From assembly GCA_037441445.1 (NCBI GenBank), contig JBBISE010000041.1, forward strand, positions 1 through 22,785: a DNA stretch of 22,785 bases. The letters are read 5' to 3'. Each line of letters starts with the position of its first letter. The stretch's first letter is position 1. Origin of the DNA: JAAYQU01 sp037441445 (GTDB taxonomy: Bacteria; Bacteroidota; Bacteroidia; Bacteroidales; Salinivirgaceae). A model generated the notes under the pieces. It made no database searches, had not been told where the DNA came from, and saw nothing but the letters and a program-made list of their open reading frames with translations. The position numbers and the translations under genes are program-made. Below, one piece after another: positions 1-7,848 of this stretch.

Positions 1-9
1 TATAAACAT

Positions 10-705
10 ATGAAAAAGCAATACACCATATTCGTAGTTGAGGATGATATTAATTTCGGAACGGTACTTCGCTCCTATCTGGAAATGAACCAATTTAACG
101 TGGTTTGGGTTGAAAATGGAAAGACAGCAATGGAGGAATTTTCGAAACGTGTATTTGACCTTTGTATTCTTGATGTAATGCTTCCACATGTAGATGGATT
201 TACACTATCGAAGCAAATACGATCAAAAGATCCTATGGTGCCATTCATATTTCTGACGGCAAAAACAATGAAAGAAGATATGATAGAAGGGTTCAGGCTT
301 GGAGCCGATGATTATATTACAAAACCATTTGATTCTGAGGTTCTTTTGTACAAAATAAAAGCTATAATCCGTCGTCGTCAGGAATTGCTTCAAGGAACCG
401 ATAAACCCTTTACCATTGGGAAGTATGAGTATAATCCCACCTTACGCATACTGAGCCTCAACGGGAAAGAAGAAAAATTGAGCCCCAAAGAAGGAAAGCT
501 ACTCTATATGCTTGCCAAAAGCCCCAATCAGGTTGTTTCAAGGGATATTGTTCTTCGCGAGATTTGGGGCGATAGTAACTATTTCACTGCCAGAAGTATG
601 GATGTATATATTACTAAGCTTCGGAAATTTTTGAAAGATGATCCCTCGGTTAATATCGAAAATATTCATGGTAGTGGTTATATGTTGACAATATTGGGTA
701 TTTAA
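10..705 (+). CDS. OmpR/PhoB-family response regulator
   Basis: DNA-binding response regulator of a two-component system, 231 residues, the usual length for the family. The N-terminal receiver domain (about 5-122) has the acidic pair E11-D12-D13, the phosphoacceptor D55 in CILDVMLP, T83 in FLTAK and K105 in ITKPF. The C-terminal winged-helix domain (about 133-229) has the family pattern LSPKEGKLLYML, then SMDVYITKLRKFLKDD and a GSGYML end. It should be phosphorylated by a partner histidine kinase and bind DNA as a dimer. No kinase follows it, so the partner is probably just upstream, outside the window, as in the Bacteroides RprX/RprY arrangement; that is inference. The target genes cannot be read from the sequence. 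The ATG at 10 is taken as the start because the receiver fold begins right after it. Confidence 0.95.
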   Translation: MKKQYTIFVVEDDINFGTVLRSYLEMNQFNVVWVENGKTAMEEFSKRVFDLCILDVMLPHVDGFTLSKQIRSKDPMVPFIFLTAKTMKEDMIEGFRLGADDYITKPFDSEVLLYKIKAIIRRRQELLQGTDKPFTIGKYEYNPTLRILSLNGKEEKLSPKEGKLLYMLAKSPNQVVSRDIVLREIWGDSNYFTARSMDVYITKLRKFLKDDPSVNIENIHGSGYMLTILGI

Positions 706-821
706 CTGTTTTGTGGAAATATTCATCAAATTGCATTAACCGATATAAACAGATTTTATTCAGCAAGAAACAAAATCTGTTCTTGTTGGTTATTATTGCC
801 AGAAAAAACAAATACACAACT

Positions 822-2039
822 ATGAGACTCTATTTTTCATCAATAATAATAATTGCCTTTATTGTATTGGTTGACTTTTGGTTTTCGCGTTATCTGTCAA
901 AATACAATAATCGATTCGCCAAAGCCCTTCAATGGTTTAACAGGTACGCAGGTGTCCTATTCCCAGCCTATTTTATTTCCATTTTTCTCTCCAGTCCGGT
1001 TAAAGCAGATATAAGCGGTGTTAACTTCTACAATTATTTTTTTTACGCCATAACATGGACCATGATTTGGTATCTACCCCGCTTTGTTTTAATGATGCTT
1101 AACCTAATTTCGGTTGCAACCTTTTGGTTTTTACCCAATTTCAGAAGAAAGGTTTTCAAACCATTCAATAACACGCTAATAATCGCAATCATGATTCTTG
1201 GTCTATACGGGTTTATGATTGGCAGAACGATGTTGATCGAACATTACAATAAAATAGAAAACAAGGAATTAGGGAGATCGTTTGACAAATACCGGATTAT
1301 ACAATTGTCGGATATGCACCTAGGTACCATGCCCCATTCAATTGGGCGCTGGGAAGGTTTTGTGGAAAAAATAAACAACCTTAACCCCGATCTGATTGTA
1401 TTCACAGGTGATTTGGTTAACAATTTCTGGACGGAAACGCAAGGTTGGGATTCTGTTTTCAGCCGTTTAAAGGCCAATGACGGTAAAATAGCGGTCATGG
1501 GCAACCACGATTACGGTGATTATATTCCATGGAAAACACAATACGACAAAGAAATCAATCATGTGAAAGTAATCTCTTTTTTGCGTAAAACAGGATTTCA
1601 GGTATTGGAAAACCAGCATTTGCCAATTATCAAAAACCAGGACACACTTATTATTGCCGGTGTCGAGAACTGGGGACACCCTCCATTCCCCCGTTACGGA
1701 AACCTGAAACACACGTTGAGTGGAATTGACAGACAGCAAATAATTTTACTAACTCACGATCCCGACCATTGGGAGGCGGAGGTTCTCTCTTCACCAAAAA
1801 ATATTTTTCTCACCCTGGCCGGCCACACACACGGTTTTCAGGTTGGAATGCGCACCCAATGGCTGACATTCAGTCCTGCGGCCTGGCGATACAAACATTG
1901 GGGAGGATTATATAGTGAAAACGGGAAAAACCTGTATGTAAATACCGGAGCCGGTTTTATTGCTTTTAAAGGTCGTATAGGCATGTGGCCCGAGGTGGCA
2001 ATATTTGATTTGAATACGAACAAACGTTCAAACGAATAA
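822..2039 (+). CDS. membrane-anchored metallophosphoesterase (YkuE/YaeI-like)
   Basis: Calcineurin-like metallophosphoesterase, 405 residues from the ATG at 822. The frame stays open back to a TTG at 711, but the ATG is preferred because it begins directly with a hydrophobic segment. The N-terminal third holds about four membrane segments (roughly 5-22, 44-58, 70-103, 118-137). The catalytic domain follows and shows all metal-binding blocks: D164-x-H166 in SDMHLG, D197 in FTGDLVNN, N228-H229 in GNHDYGD, H312 in THDPDHW, and H335/H337 in LAGHTHGFQ. The domain probably faces the periplasm or membrane surface. Related proteins such as YaeI of E. coli and YkuE of Bacillus hydrolyse phosphoesters and are often assigned to lipid or cell-envelope roles. 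The substrate here is unknown. It follows the response regulator on the same strand after about 116 bases. Confidence 0.9.
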   Translation: MRLYFSSIIIIAFIVLVDFWFSRYLSKYNNRFAKALQWFNRYAGVLFPAYFISIFLSSPVKADISGVNFYNYFFYAITWTMIWYLPRFVLMMLNLISVATFWFLPNFRRKVFKPFNNTLIIAIMILGLYGFMIGRTMLIEHYNKIENKELGRSFDKYRIIQLSDMHLGTMPHSIGRWEGFVEKINNLNPDLIVFTGDLVNNFWTETQGWDSVFSRLKANDGKIAVMGNHDYGDYIPWKTQYDKEINHVKVISFLRKTGFQVLENQHLPIIKNQDTLIIAGVENWGHPPFPRYGNLKHTLSGIDRQQIILLTHDPDHWEAEVLSSPKNIFLTLAGHTHGFQVGMRTQWLTFSPAAWRYKHWGGLYSENGKNLYVNTGAGFIAFKGRIGMWPEVAIFDLNTNKRSNE

Positions 2040-2091
2040 GTTACGTCCTAGGAAACCAACTTTATTAAATCATTGAAAAGCTTTTGATAAA

Positions 2092-2958
2092 TCAGAAACT
2101 CAGCATCATAAGACCTACAACGATAATTGAAATAAGTATTCCTATTTTATTGATAGTTAACAGTTTTTCTTTGTACCCTATTACCGCAATTGTCACCGAT
2201 AAAATTACAATACCCAAGTTGTTTATTCCAAATACAATAGAACTATTGACGCTAAGGCTATTCAAGGCATTCACTAAAAAATAAAGCGAACCAAAATTCA
2301 GAACCCCGAGAGCTAACCCGCTTGCCAGCACTAGGGGTTTAAACACGAGTTTTCTATTAGGCCCATAGAACGACCAAATAACAAAACCAAAAAAAGAAGA
2401 CACGGTGAAAAGGGTGGCGGCAAAGAGCGAGGTGGACTGCATGTCTCTAATATGGTGAGTTTGCATGTACTTGACCAAACTGTCGGCAAACCCCAGTAAA
2501 ATAAAGAGCAGCAAAGGATAAAGCCACGCCTTTTGCTTCTCGTCATTTTTCTTATAAACAGTCAAAATTACTGCAATCAAAGCAACAGCTATCAGGAATG
2601 CTTTTCCAACGCTGAATTTGTCGTTAGGATCAATCAGAAAACTCACAGCCACTGGCAATACAAACGACATTTTGGCGGCAATGGTAGTAACGGCAATCCC
2701 CGATTTTCGTGTGGTTTCGCCTATTAAAAAGAAAGTAAAAACAAAAACAGAACCGACAATAACTATGGGAATCCAGGGTATATCGGAATGCTGAACGATA
2801 TGCCAAGGGGTTGTTCCGGCAAGGTAATAACCACAAAACGAAGCTGAAAAGTAGTTGAGTATTACCAATAACAAAGCCGGAAATTGTCTTTTCCCTGCTA
2901 TTTTGAATATAACCAATATGGCTGATGATGATAGAACGCTCAGAAGGAGGTAAAGCAT
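2092..2958 (-). CDS. DMT-superfamily (EamA-like) permease
   Basis: Integral membrane protein of 288 residues with about ten hydrophobic segments and almost no soluble loop, the size and layout of the drug/metabolite transporter superfamily. The two halves look like the usual five-plus-five repeat. The first half ends near a short charged cytoplasmic loop (YKKNDEKQK, about residues 137-145). The second half ends with a typical segment containing GINNLGIVILSV. Substrate cannot be inferred. It starts 53 bases downstream of the DUF4252 gene on the same strand, so it may be the last gene of the sigma-factor cluster, though it could have its own promoter. It converges with the phosphoesterase gene, with 52 bases between the stop codons. 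Family assignment is firm; specificity is open. Confidence 0.85.
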   Translation of the reverse strand: MLYLLLSVLSSSAILVIFKIAGKRQFPALLLVILNYFSASFCGYYLAGTTPWHIVQHSDIPWIPIVIVGSVFVFTFFLIGETTRKSGIAVTTIAAKMSFVLPVAVSFLIDPNDKFSVGKAFLIAVALIAVILTVYKKNDEKQKAWLYPLLLFILLGFADSLVKYMQTHHIRDMQSTSLFAATLFTVSSFFGFVIWSFYGPNRKLVFKPLVLASGLALGVLNFGSLYFLVNALNSLSVNSSIVFGINNLGIVILSVTIAVIGYKEKLLTINKIGILISIIVVGLMMLSF

Positions 2959-3011
2959 AATGGGAAATTTTGCTGCAAAGATGCAATATTTCCTGTTATC
3001 GTGGCCGAAAA

Positions 3012-3521
3012 TTACTCTTTTTTCTCAATTTTCTCAAGGTTCTCCATCCCTTCAACTTTAATTGTTTTCGATAGGTTCGATATGGTGTTCAGGTTAATGT
3101 TATCGCCTTGAATGCAAATTAGCACGTTTTCCTCTCCGGCGATCAGCATTAACAGCTCTGAAACTACTTTACCATTAAGGCGCAATAGAAATTTAATGTC
3201 TTGATTTTTCTCCTTAATGGACATCATCTCGATGTATTCCTTGGTTTGAAGGTTTTTTATGTCGGATGCAAATTCGGGAGTGGCTGCCTTTTTTTCCTCA
3301 GCCAGAATCCTGATTCCGGTAATTCCTTTCATAGCATCCTGCGATCCTTTATCGTCGCCTGACATGGCGGCGAATAGTCCAAACATCTGACTTGATATGT
3401 TTATGACGGTATATCCATCTTTACCGGAATACTTCTCGAAAAGTTTGTCCACCGGTGTGTTTTGAGCGTGCAGCATTCCTGATAACATGATCAGAAGTAG
3501 TGCCAGAGTTGTGTTTTTCAT
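3012..3521 (-). CDS. secreted DUF4252-family protein (copy B)
   Basis: Small exported protein, 169 residues, with a classic signal peptide (MKNTTLALLLIMLSGMLHAQ, cleavage near A19/Q20). The mature part opens with the DUF4252 pattern FEKYSGKDGYTVINIS and is predicted mixed alpha/beta with no cysteine pair or catalytic motif. It is clearly paralogous to the protein at 4778-5290: both share an F-x-x-Y-x-GK-x-G-x-T-x-I-x-I opening, a central K-T/N-x-x-Y block and a GM-x-NL-x-x-x-x-K end. Molecular function of the family is unknown. It is usually found beside ECF sigma factors in Bacteroidota, as here, which suggests a periplasmic or outer-membrane protein tied to the sigma regulon. A 143-base gap separates it from the anti-sigma gene, so it may be transcribed separately. 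Confidence 0.8.
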   Translation of the reverse strand: MKNTTLALLLIMLSGMLHAQNTPVDKLFEKYSGKDGYTVINISSQMFGLFAAMSGDDKGSQDAMKGITGIRILAEEKKAATPEFASDIKNLQTKEYIEMMSIKEKNQDIKFLLRLNGKVVSELLMLIAGEENVLICIQGDNINLNTISNLSKTIKVEGMENLEKIEKKE

Positions 3522-3664
3522 GAGTTTGTATGATTTGTTATTTGTTTGCTAACTACTTGATGTTTCTCTAGAGGGGTTCTTAGAATATTAGTTCTTTTTT
3601 ACCTAAGAATTTTACCTGAAGCTATTGGTATTCAGAATAATTATAAATTGATATAGCTTCTATG

Positions 3665-4237
3665 TTATTCATACCTGGATGTATTTTTCGTCATTAGTGG
3701 ATTTTGTACTCTGTCAACCCTACGTACAATGTCCAGTTTCTCGTTAACTTTACCCACTGGTTCAAGAGTTTTAAGGGCATCATCGATTTTTTCAATGGGT
3801 TGGAGGTTTTGACGGGCTTTGTTCATTTTTGAACCTACCCAAACAAGCACTCGTATAGTTTCCTGATATGCTACTTCAGGGCTCTGATATGTGTCAGCCA
3901 ACATTCGGGTGCTGTGTATTTGGGAAAAATACCAACCAAATCCAATGGAAAAAACCAACAAAGCGGCAGCAACCCATGCTGACAATGTTCTCAACGTTAT
4001 CCGTTTTATTTTCGTTGTTTTAGCATCCGATTCCTGAATTGACTTCATCATTTCGGCCTCGAAATTTTGCGGCATGGTTGTGTTTTCAATGTTCAGCGAT
4101 GAAAACAGTTGATATTCAATCCCAAAATCGGTACCGTTTTCTGGTTTGGAAAAATAATTCCTGAGCGACTTTTCCTCTTCGAGGGAAGTTTCGCCGGCAT
4201 AATATTTTTCAAGTAATTGCTTCATTTTAGCTTCCAT
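3665..4237 (-). CDS. putative single-pass anti-sigma factor
   Basis: About 190 residues if started at the ATG at 4237; the frame runs up to an ATG at 4279, but that would overlap the sigma gene by 38 bases. The chosen start leaves 4 bases after the sigma stop codon, typical of a coupled sigma/anti-sigma pair. The N-terminal cytoplasmic part opens with LLEKYYAGETSLEEEKSLRNYF-like sequence (residues 8-29), common to Bacteroidota anti-sigma-like proteins, which lack the zinc-binding HxxxCxxC motif. One membrane segment (about 86-104, SAWVAAALLVFSIGFGWYF) is followed by an 85-residue periplasmic tail without a recognised sensor domain. Function is inferred from position and topology: it should hold the ECF sigma factor at the membrane until an envelope signal releases it. 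Confidence 0.75.
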   Translation of the reverse strand: MEAKMKQLLEKYYAGETSLEEEKSLRNYFSKPENGTDFGIEYQLFSSLNIENTTMPQNFEAEMMKSIQESDAKTTKIKRITLRTLSAWVAAALLVFSIGFGWYFSQIHSTRMLADTYQSPEVAYQETIRVLVWVGSKMNKARQNLQPIEKIDDALKTLEPVGKVNEKLDIVRRVDRVQNPLMTKNTSRYE

Positions 4238-4241
4238 GGTA

Positions 4242-4754
4242 CTAATTTCTATAAGTTTCGGTCCTATTTCTATCCTCAATCAACTCGCGTATCCGCTTTC
4301 GTGCTCTCGACAGGGTAACTCTTACGTTTTCCTCTGTCATATTGGTCTCTTTGGCTATCTGTTCAAATTCAAGGCATTCCATGTCGCGCATGGTAAAAAC
4401 TTTTTGCTGTATTTCGCTCAGGTATTTTAACGTTCGTGAAATCAAGGCTAGTTTCTCTGCATTTTCATTGTCAGGTATTTCGTTTTCCTGTTCAATTCGG
4501 TGTCCGGCAATGTCAATATCTAGGGTTGGATTTCTAAGCCTCAGCCTGTCTATACTCTGGTTTCGGGTTATGGTGGTTGCAAATGCAGCTATATTTTTTA
4601 TTTCGTGCAAGGTTTCCCGTGTAGTCCAAAGTTTAAGGAAAACATCCTGAAGCACGTCTCTGGCTTCATCGCGGTTTCCCGTAATTCTCAGGCTGAGGCT
4701 AAAAAGCCTTTGGCTGAGTGGTAATATATGTTCTTTGAATTGCTGTTCGTTCAT
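4242..4754 (-). CDS. ECF-type RNA polymerase sigma factor
   Basis: Sigma-70 family, extracytoplasmic-function subgroup, 170 residues, the normal length. Region 2 (about 5-75) carries the core-binding and -10-recognition pattern GNRDEARDVLQDVFLKLWT and the ARNQSIDRLR-like block TRNQSIDRLRLRNP. Region 4 (about 105-160) carries the helix-turn-helix with MRDMECLEFEQIAKETNM followed by TEENVRVTLSRARKRI, the -35-binding helix. There is no sigma region 1 or 3. It lies 23 bases downstream of a DUF4252 gene and 4 bases upstream of an anti-sigma-like gene, so the three are very probably one transcript. A candidate ECF-type promoter upstream of the first gene suggests autoregulation. It ends in TAG. What signal it answers is unknown. 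Confidence 0.93.
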   Translation of the reverse strand: MNEQQFKEHILPLSQRLFSLSLRITGNRDEARDVLQDVFLKLWTTRETLHEIKNIAAFATTITRNQSIDRLRLRNPTLDIDIAGHRIEQENEIPDNENAEKLALISRTLKYLSEIQQKVFTMRDMECLEFEQIAKETNMTEENVRVTLSRARKRIRELIEDRNRTETYRN

Positions 4755-4777
4755 ACCAAAGGCGAAGATACCAAATT

Positions 4778-5290
4778 CTACTTGTTTTTCAAGAGTTTCA
4801 AATTTGCCATTCCCAACGATGAACAGCCAGCCGGATGGTTATCGCCCATTTTTGATAAATCATGGAGAGAGAAATTTCCCTTAATGTTTAACAGAACTTC
4901 TTCGGTGCTTTCTGATACTATCATAACAAAATCCGTAACAGATTCCTCTTTTTTACGAACATAAAAGTTGACTTTTGATTTAGATTCCACAATTTCCATA
5001 ACGTTAAAATAGTCTTGCGTCTTCATTTGCTCCCTGATTTCGGCGGTAAATTGCACACCATTGTCTTCGGAAGCTAGCAACCGGAAACTCTCGATTTTTC
5101 CATCGAGTTTCTTCAGGTCTTCATCCTCGGGCGCAATAAACGAGGCGAGCTTAAACATCCAGGGCTTAATGGTAATAGTCGTAAAGCCCTCTTTTCCGGC
5201 ATAGCGATTAAAAGCGTCATCAATAGCCGATTGTCCGTTTGCCATTGCTAATGAGCACATTGCTGCAAAAATAACGATTGTACGTTTCAT
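4778..5290 (-). CDS. secreted DUF4252-family protein (copy A)
   Basis: First gene of the sigma-factor cluster, 170 residues. The signal peptide is MKRTIVIFAAMCSLAMANGQ with cleavage near G19/Q20. The mature protein starts with IDDAFNRYAGKEGFTTITIK, matching copy B at 3012-3521, and the two keep the same length and end in similar GM-x-NL-x-x-x-x-K tails. Copy A has one cysteine near the C-terminus (HPAGCSSLGM) that copy B lacks. No enzymatic motif is visible. The family is frequently linked to ECF sigma genes in Bacteroidota; here a copy sits on each side of the sigma/anti-sigma pair. It may be a regulon product or a signal-sensing partner; neither can be shown from sequence. Confidence 0.82.
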   Translation of the reverse strand: MKRTIVIFAAMCSLAMANGQSAIDDAFNRYAGKEGFTTITIKPWMFKLASFIAPEDEDLKKLDGKIESFRLLASEDNGVQFTAEIREQMKTQDYFNVMEIVESKSKVNFYVRKKEESVTDFVMIVSESTEEVLLNIKGNFSLHDLSKMGDNHPAGCSSLGMANLKLLKNK

Positions 5291-5336
5291 AATGTTGGGT
5301 TTTAAGGGTTAATTTTAATAGGTTATTCAGTTCAAT

Positions 5337-5362
5337 GACGAACTGCTTTGAAATTTGTAACA
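5337..5362 (-). promoter_or_regulatory. candidate ECF-sigma promoter of the sigma/DUF4252 cluster
   Basis: On the minus strand TGTTAC (5362-5357) is followed after exactly 16 bases by CGTC (5340-5337). A TGTAAC-like -35 with a CGTC -10 and 16-17 base spacing is a common ECF promoter form. Transcription would start near 5330, about 40 bases before the ATG of the first DUF4252 gene. No copy was found before the second DUF4252 gene. Inference only. Confidence 0.4.
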
Positions 5363-5471
5363 ACCCAGGACAATTTTTTATGCAATTTTTGCAAAACGAA
5401 TCACAGGCAGCGGAATGCACCAAAGAAAGTTTGAGGAACTTTTGGCCAATAAAGTGGCAAAATATGATATA

Positions 5472-5493
5472 TTATGACGGACATTCGTCATAA
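5472..5493. promoter_or_regulatory. perfect inverted repeat TTATGACG-6-CGTCATAA
   Basis: An 8-base perfect inverted repeat with a 6-base centre lies in the 265-base gap between map and the DUF4252/sigma cluster. It is not followed by a T-run on either strand, so it looks more like an operator for a dimeric regulator than an intrinsic terminator. A second weak dyad (CCAGA-4-TCTGG, 5512-5525) lies between it and map. The regulator is unknown. The rest of the gap holds the candidate ECF promoter and nothing else recognisable. Confidence 0.4.
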
Positions 5494-5555
5494 AACACTA
5501 TTTATATTTATCCAGAATTGTCTGGTAATTATGTGATTGTACAATGTGGGTTGTC

Positions 5556-6314
5556 TTAATCGGGCAAAGTTAAAATTTCAAAACCCGTTTCGGTTACCAG
5601 AATTGTGTGTTCAAACTGCGCCGAAAGTTTACCATCAATGGTGCGGGCAGTCCAGCCGTCTTTCTGGTCGATGGTTACGCGGGCTTTGCCTTGATTAATC
5701 ATGGGTTCGATAGTAAATGTCATTCCGGGACGCATCACAGCACCTGAACCTTTGCGGGCAATGTGCTCTATTTGTGGTTCCTCGTGAAAGTGGATGCCAA
5801 CACCATGTCCGCAAAATTCATAGACAACACTGTATCCCTTACTTTGTGCATAACGTGCAATAGAAAATCCAATGTCGCCAAAATGAGCCCCTGGTTTCAC
5901 TTCCTGTATCCCTAAATTCAAGCAATGTTTTGTTGCTTCAACCAGATCTTCTGCCTCCTTCGACACATCCCCTATAAAAAACATCTTGCTTGTATCGCCA
6001 TAAAATCCGTTTAAAATGGTTGTGACGTCAATATTTACAATATCACCATTTTTTAAAACAACTGATTCTGAAGGTATTCCATGGCAAACAACTTCATTTG
6101 GCGAAATGCAGGATGCTTTTGGATACCCCTGATATCCAACAGTGGCCGAAATGGCACCGTTTTTAGTGATATAATTCAGGATCAAGTCGTCCAGATGCGC
6201 CGTATTAACACCTTCAACAACATAAGGTTCAATAAATTTCAGCACGTTGGCGGCCAGGCGGCTGCTGTTTCTGATTCCCTCAATTTGTGCCGGTGTTTTA
6301 ATTAAAATTGCCAT
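5556..6314 (-). CDS. map: methionine aminopeptidase, type I
   Basis: Removes the initiator methionine from nascent proteins in the cytoplasm; 252 residues, the normal length for bacterial type Ia enzymes. All five metal ligands of the pita-bread fold are present: D96 in NIDVTT, D107 in GDTSK, H170 in CGHGVG, E203 in TIEP and E235 in QFEHT. The substrate-binding histidine H79 is in VCHGIP. The start ATG at 6314 gives the standard MAILIKTPAQIEGIR opening. It follows dnaA by 94 bases on the same strand and has its own candidate -7 element (TATTTTTG at 6341-6334), so it may be independently transcribed. In many other bacteria map lies in a ribosomal protein operon; this copy is next to dnaA, so a second map elsewhere in the genome is possible. 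Confidence 0.96.
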   Translation of the reverse strand: MAILIKTPAQIEGIRNSSRLAANVLKFIEPYVVEGVNTAHLDDLILNYITKNGAISATVGYQGYPKASCISPNEVVCHGIPSESVVLKNGDIVNIDVTTILNGFYGDTSKMFFIGDVSKEAEDLVEATKHCLNLGIQEVKPGAHFGDIGFSIARYAQSKGYSVVYEFCGHGVGIHFHEEPQIEHIARKGSGAVMRPGMTFTIEPMINQGKARVTIDQKDGWTARTIDGKLSAQFEHTILVTETGFEILTLPD

Positions 6315-6333
6315 GTCATTTATTTTAAAAGTG

Positions 6334-6341
6334 CAAAAATA
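6334..6341 (-). promoter_or_regulatory. candidate Bacteroidota -7 element of map
   Basis: TATTTTTG on the minus strand fits the Bacteroidota -7 consensus TAnnTTTG and lies 20 bases before the map ATG. No exact TTTG -33 element is present at the expected distance, so this is a weak call. Confidence 0.35.
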
Positions 6342-6408
6342 CGAAAGTTTCTAAAACTACGCTAAAACAGTAGTTTCAGAAACCAGAACCAACGATGGAT
6401 TATTTGGG

Positions 6409-7848
6409 TTACCCCTTAAAAATTTTTTCCAATTCAATCATGCTTTCACGGAAACGACGATCAGTATCCATCAGGTTCTTAATGGTTTTGCAGGCGTGTA
6501 AAACTGTTGCATGGTCTTTACCGCCAATACTGGAACCAATGGAGGACAACGATTCCTTTGTCAGAGATTTGGCAAAATACATGGCAATTTGTCTGGCCTG
6601 AACAATTTCGCGACGGCGGGTTTTGCTCTTCAATTGATCCATTGGAATTTTGTAATAACTGCATATGGTATTCTGTATGGAGTCAATGGTGATGGCTTTG
6701 CGAGTATTTTTGACTAATTTATCGACCAAATCCTGCGCTAAATCGAGGGTAATTTCATTTTTATTGAGGGTTGCATGAGCCAGTAAGGACACTAACGCAC
6801 CTTCCATTTCACGAATATTGGTAGTAACGTGTTTTGCCAGATATTTTTGAATCTCGGGTTGCATGTCAATTCCATCGCGGAACAAGCGGTGTTTTAGAAT
6901 TGCCAAACGGGTTTCATAATCTGGAGCCTTCAATTCCGCTATTAATCCCCATTTAAAACGGGATAACAACCTCTGTTCTAATCCCTGTAGTTCGGCAGGT
7001 GCTTTATCGCAGGTCAGAACCAGTTGTTTAAAATTCTGATGCAGATAGTTAAATATGTGGAAAAAGGCGTCCTGAGTTTTCGGTTTGTTCCCTTGGGCAA
7101 AGGAGTGCACATCATCAATAATAAGAACATCAATCATGCGGTAGAAGTTAATGAAATCATTGACTTCGTTGGCTTGAATTGCATCAACAAATTGTTGCTG
7201 AAATTGATGGGCGTGAACATACAATACCATTTTTCCAGGATGAAGTTCTTTCACCTGGATTCCAATGGCGTGTGCCAAGTGACTTTTTCCCAAACCGCTT
7301 CCACCATGTATAAACAAGGGGTTAAAGGCTGTTTTTCCCGGATTTTGTGCTATGTTAAGCCCGGCTGACCTTGCCAACTTATTGCAATCGCCTTCAATAA
7401 AATTTTCGAAAGAGTATATTGGGTTTAGCCTGGAATCAATGTTCAGTTTTTGTATCCCAGGAATAATAAACGGATTTTTGATTTCGTGACGTTTGTCGGC
7501 ACTAATGGGCATCTCGACAGGTTTATTTGTCACGTTGGTTTTATTTTGAGTGGGTACAGCCACGGTCTTCACTTTGGTATTCATGGAACCCTGCACCACA
7601 ATGGGTTCGTAGGAAAGTTTGGCGTTTGGTCCAATTACTCTTCGCAGCGTCTTTTTTAATAGGCTAATAAAGTGGTCCTCAATGTATTCTACAAAATACA
7701 TAGAAGGAACCTGGATTCTCAAATCCGAGCCATCCAACCTAATTGGTACAATAGGTTCGAACCATGTTTTAAAAGATGCTTCCGGCAAATTATCCCGGAT
7801 AATTTCAAGGCATTTCCCCCAAACCTGATTATGATTGGCAACCATCAC
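6409..7848 (-). CDS. dnaA: chromosomal replication initiator DnaA
   Basis: ATP-dependent initiator of chromosome replication, 479 residues. Domain I (about 6-85) mediates self-association and helicase loading, then a short linker (about 90-130). The AAA+ domain III has Walker A GGSGLGKS (182-189), Walker B VLIIDD (241-246), and the arginine-finger region RLLSRFKWGL (293-302). Domain IV (about 390-479) ends with the DnaA-box-binding signature IGGKDHATVLHA (441-452). Two adjacent starts exist: GTG at 7848 and ATG at 7845. A clear AGGAG (7860-7856) lies 7 bases before the GTG and 10 before the ATG, so either could be used. It is flanked by a long A+T-rich upstream gap and by map downstream. The function is certain; exact start is not. 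Confidence 0.97.
   Translation of the reverse strand: MMVANHNQVWGKCLEIIRDNLPEASFKTWFEPIVPIRLDGSDLRIQVPSMYFVEYIEDHFISLLKKTLRRVIGPNAKLSYEPIVVQGSMNTKVKTVAVPTQNKTNVTNKPVEMPISADKRHEIKNPFIIPGIQKLNIDSRLNPIYSFENFIEGDCNKLARSAGLNIAQNPGKTAFNPLFIHGGSGLGKSHLAHAIGIQVKELHPGKMVLYVHAHQFQQQFVDAIQANEVNDFINFYRMIDVLIIDDVHSFAQGNKPKTQDAFFHIFNYLHQNFKQLVLTCDKAPAELQGLEQRLLSRFKWGLIAELKAPDYETRLAILKHRLFRDGIDMQPEIQKYLAKHVTTNIREMEGALVSLLAHATLNKNEITLDLAQDLVDKLVKNTRKAITIDSIQNTICSYYKIPMDQLKSKTRRREIVQARQIAMYFAKSLTKESLSSIGSSIGGKDHATVLHACKTIKNLMDTDRRFRESMIELEKIFKG

Noticed and set aside
711..821. 37-residue N-terminal extension of the metallophosphoesterase from a TTG
   Set aside because: The added sequence is basic and non-conserved in appearance, and the ATG at 822 begins directly with the membrane segment.
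3577..3609. Inverted repeat TTCTTAG-19-CTAAGAA between the anti-sigma and DUF4252 copy B genes
   Set aside because: Only 7 bases with a 19-base loop in A+T-rich DNA; chance is likely, and no T-run follows.
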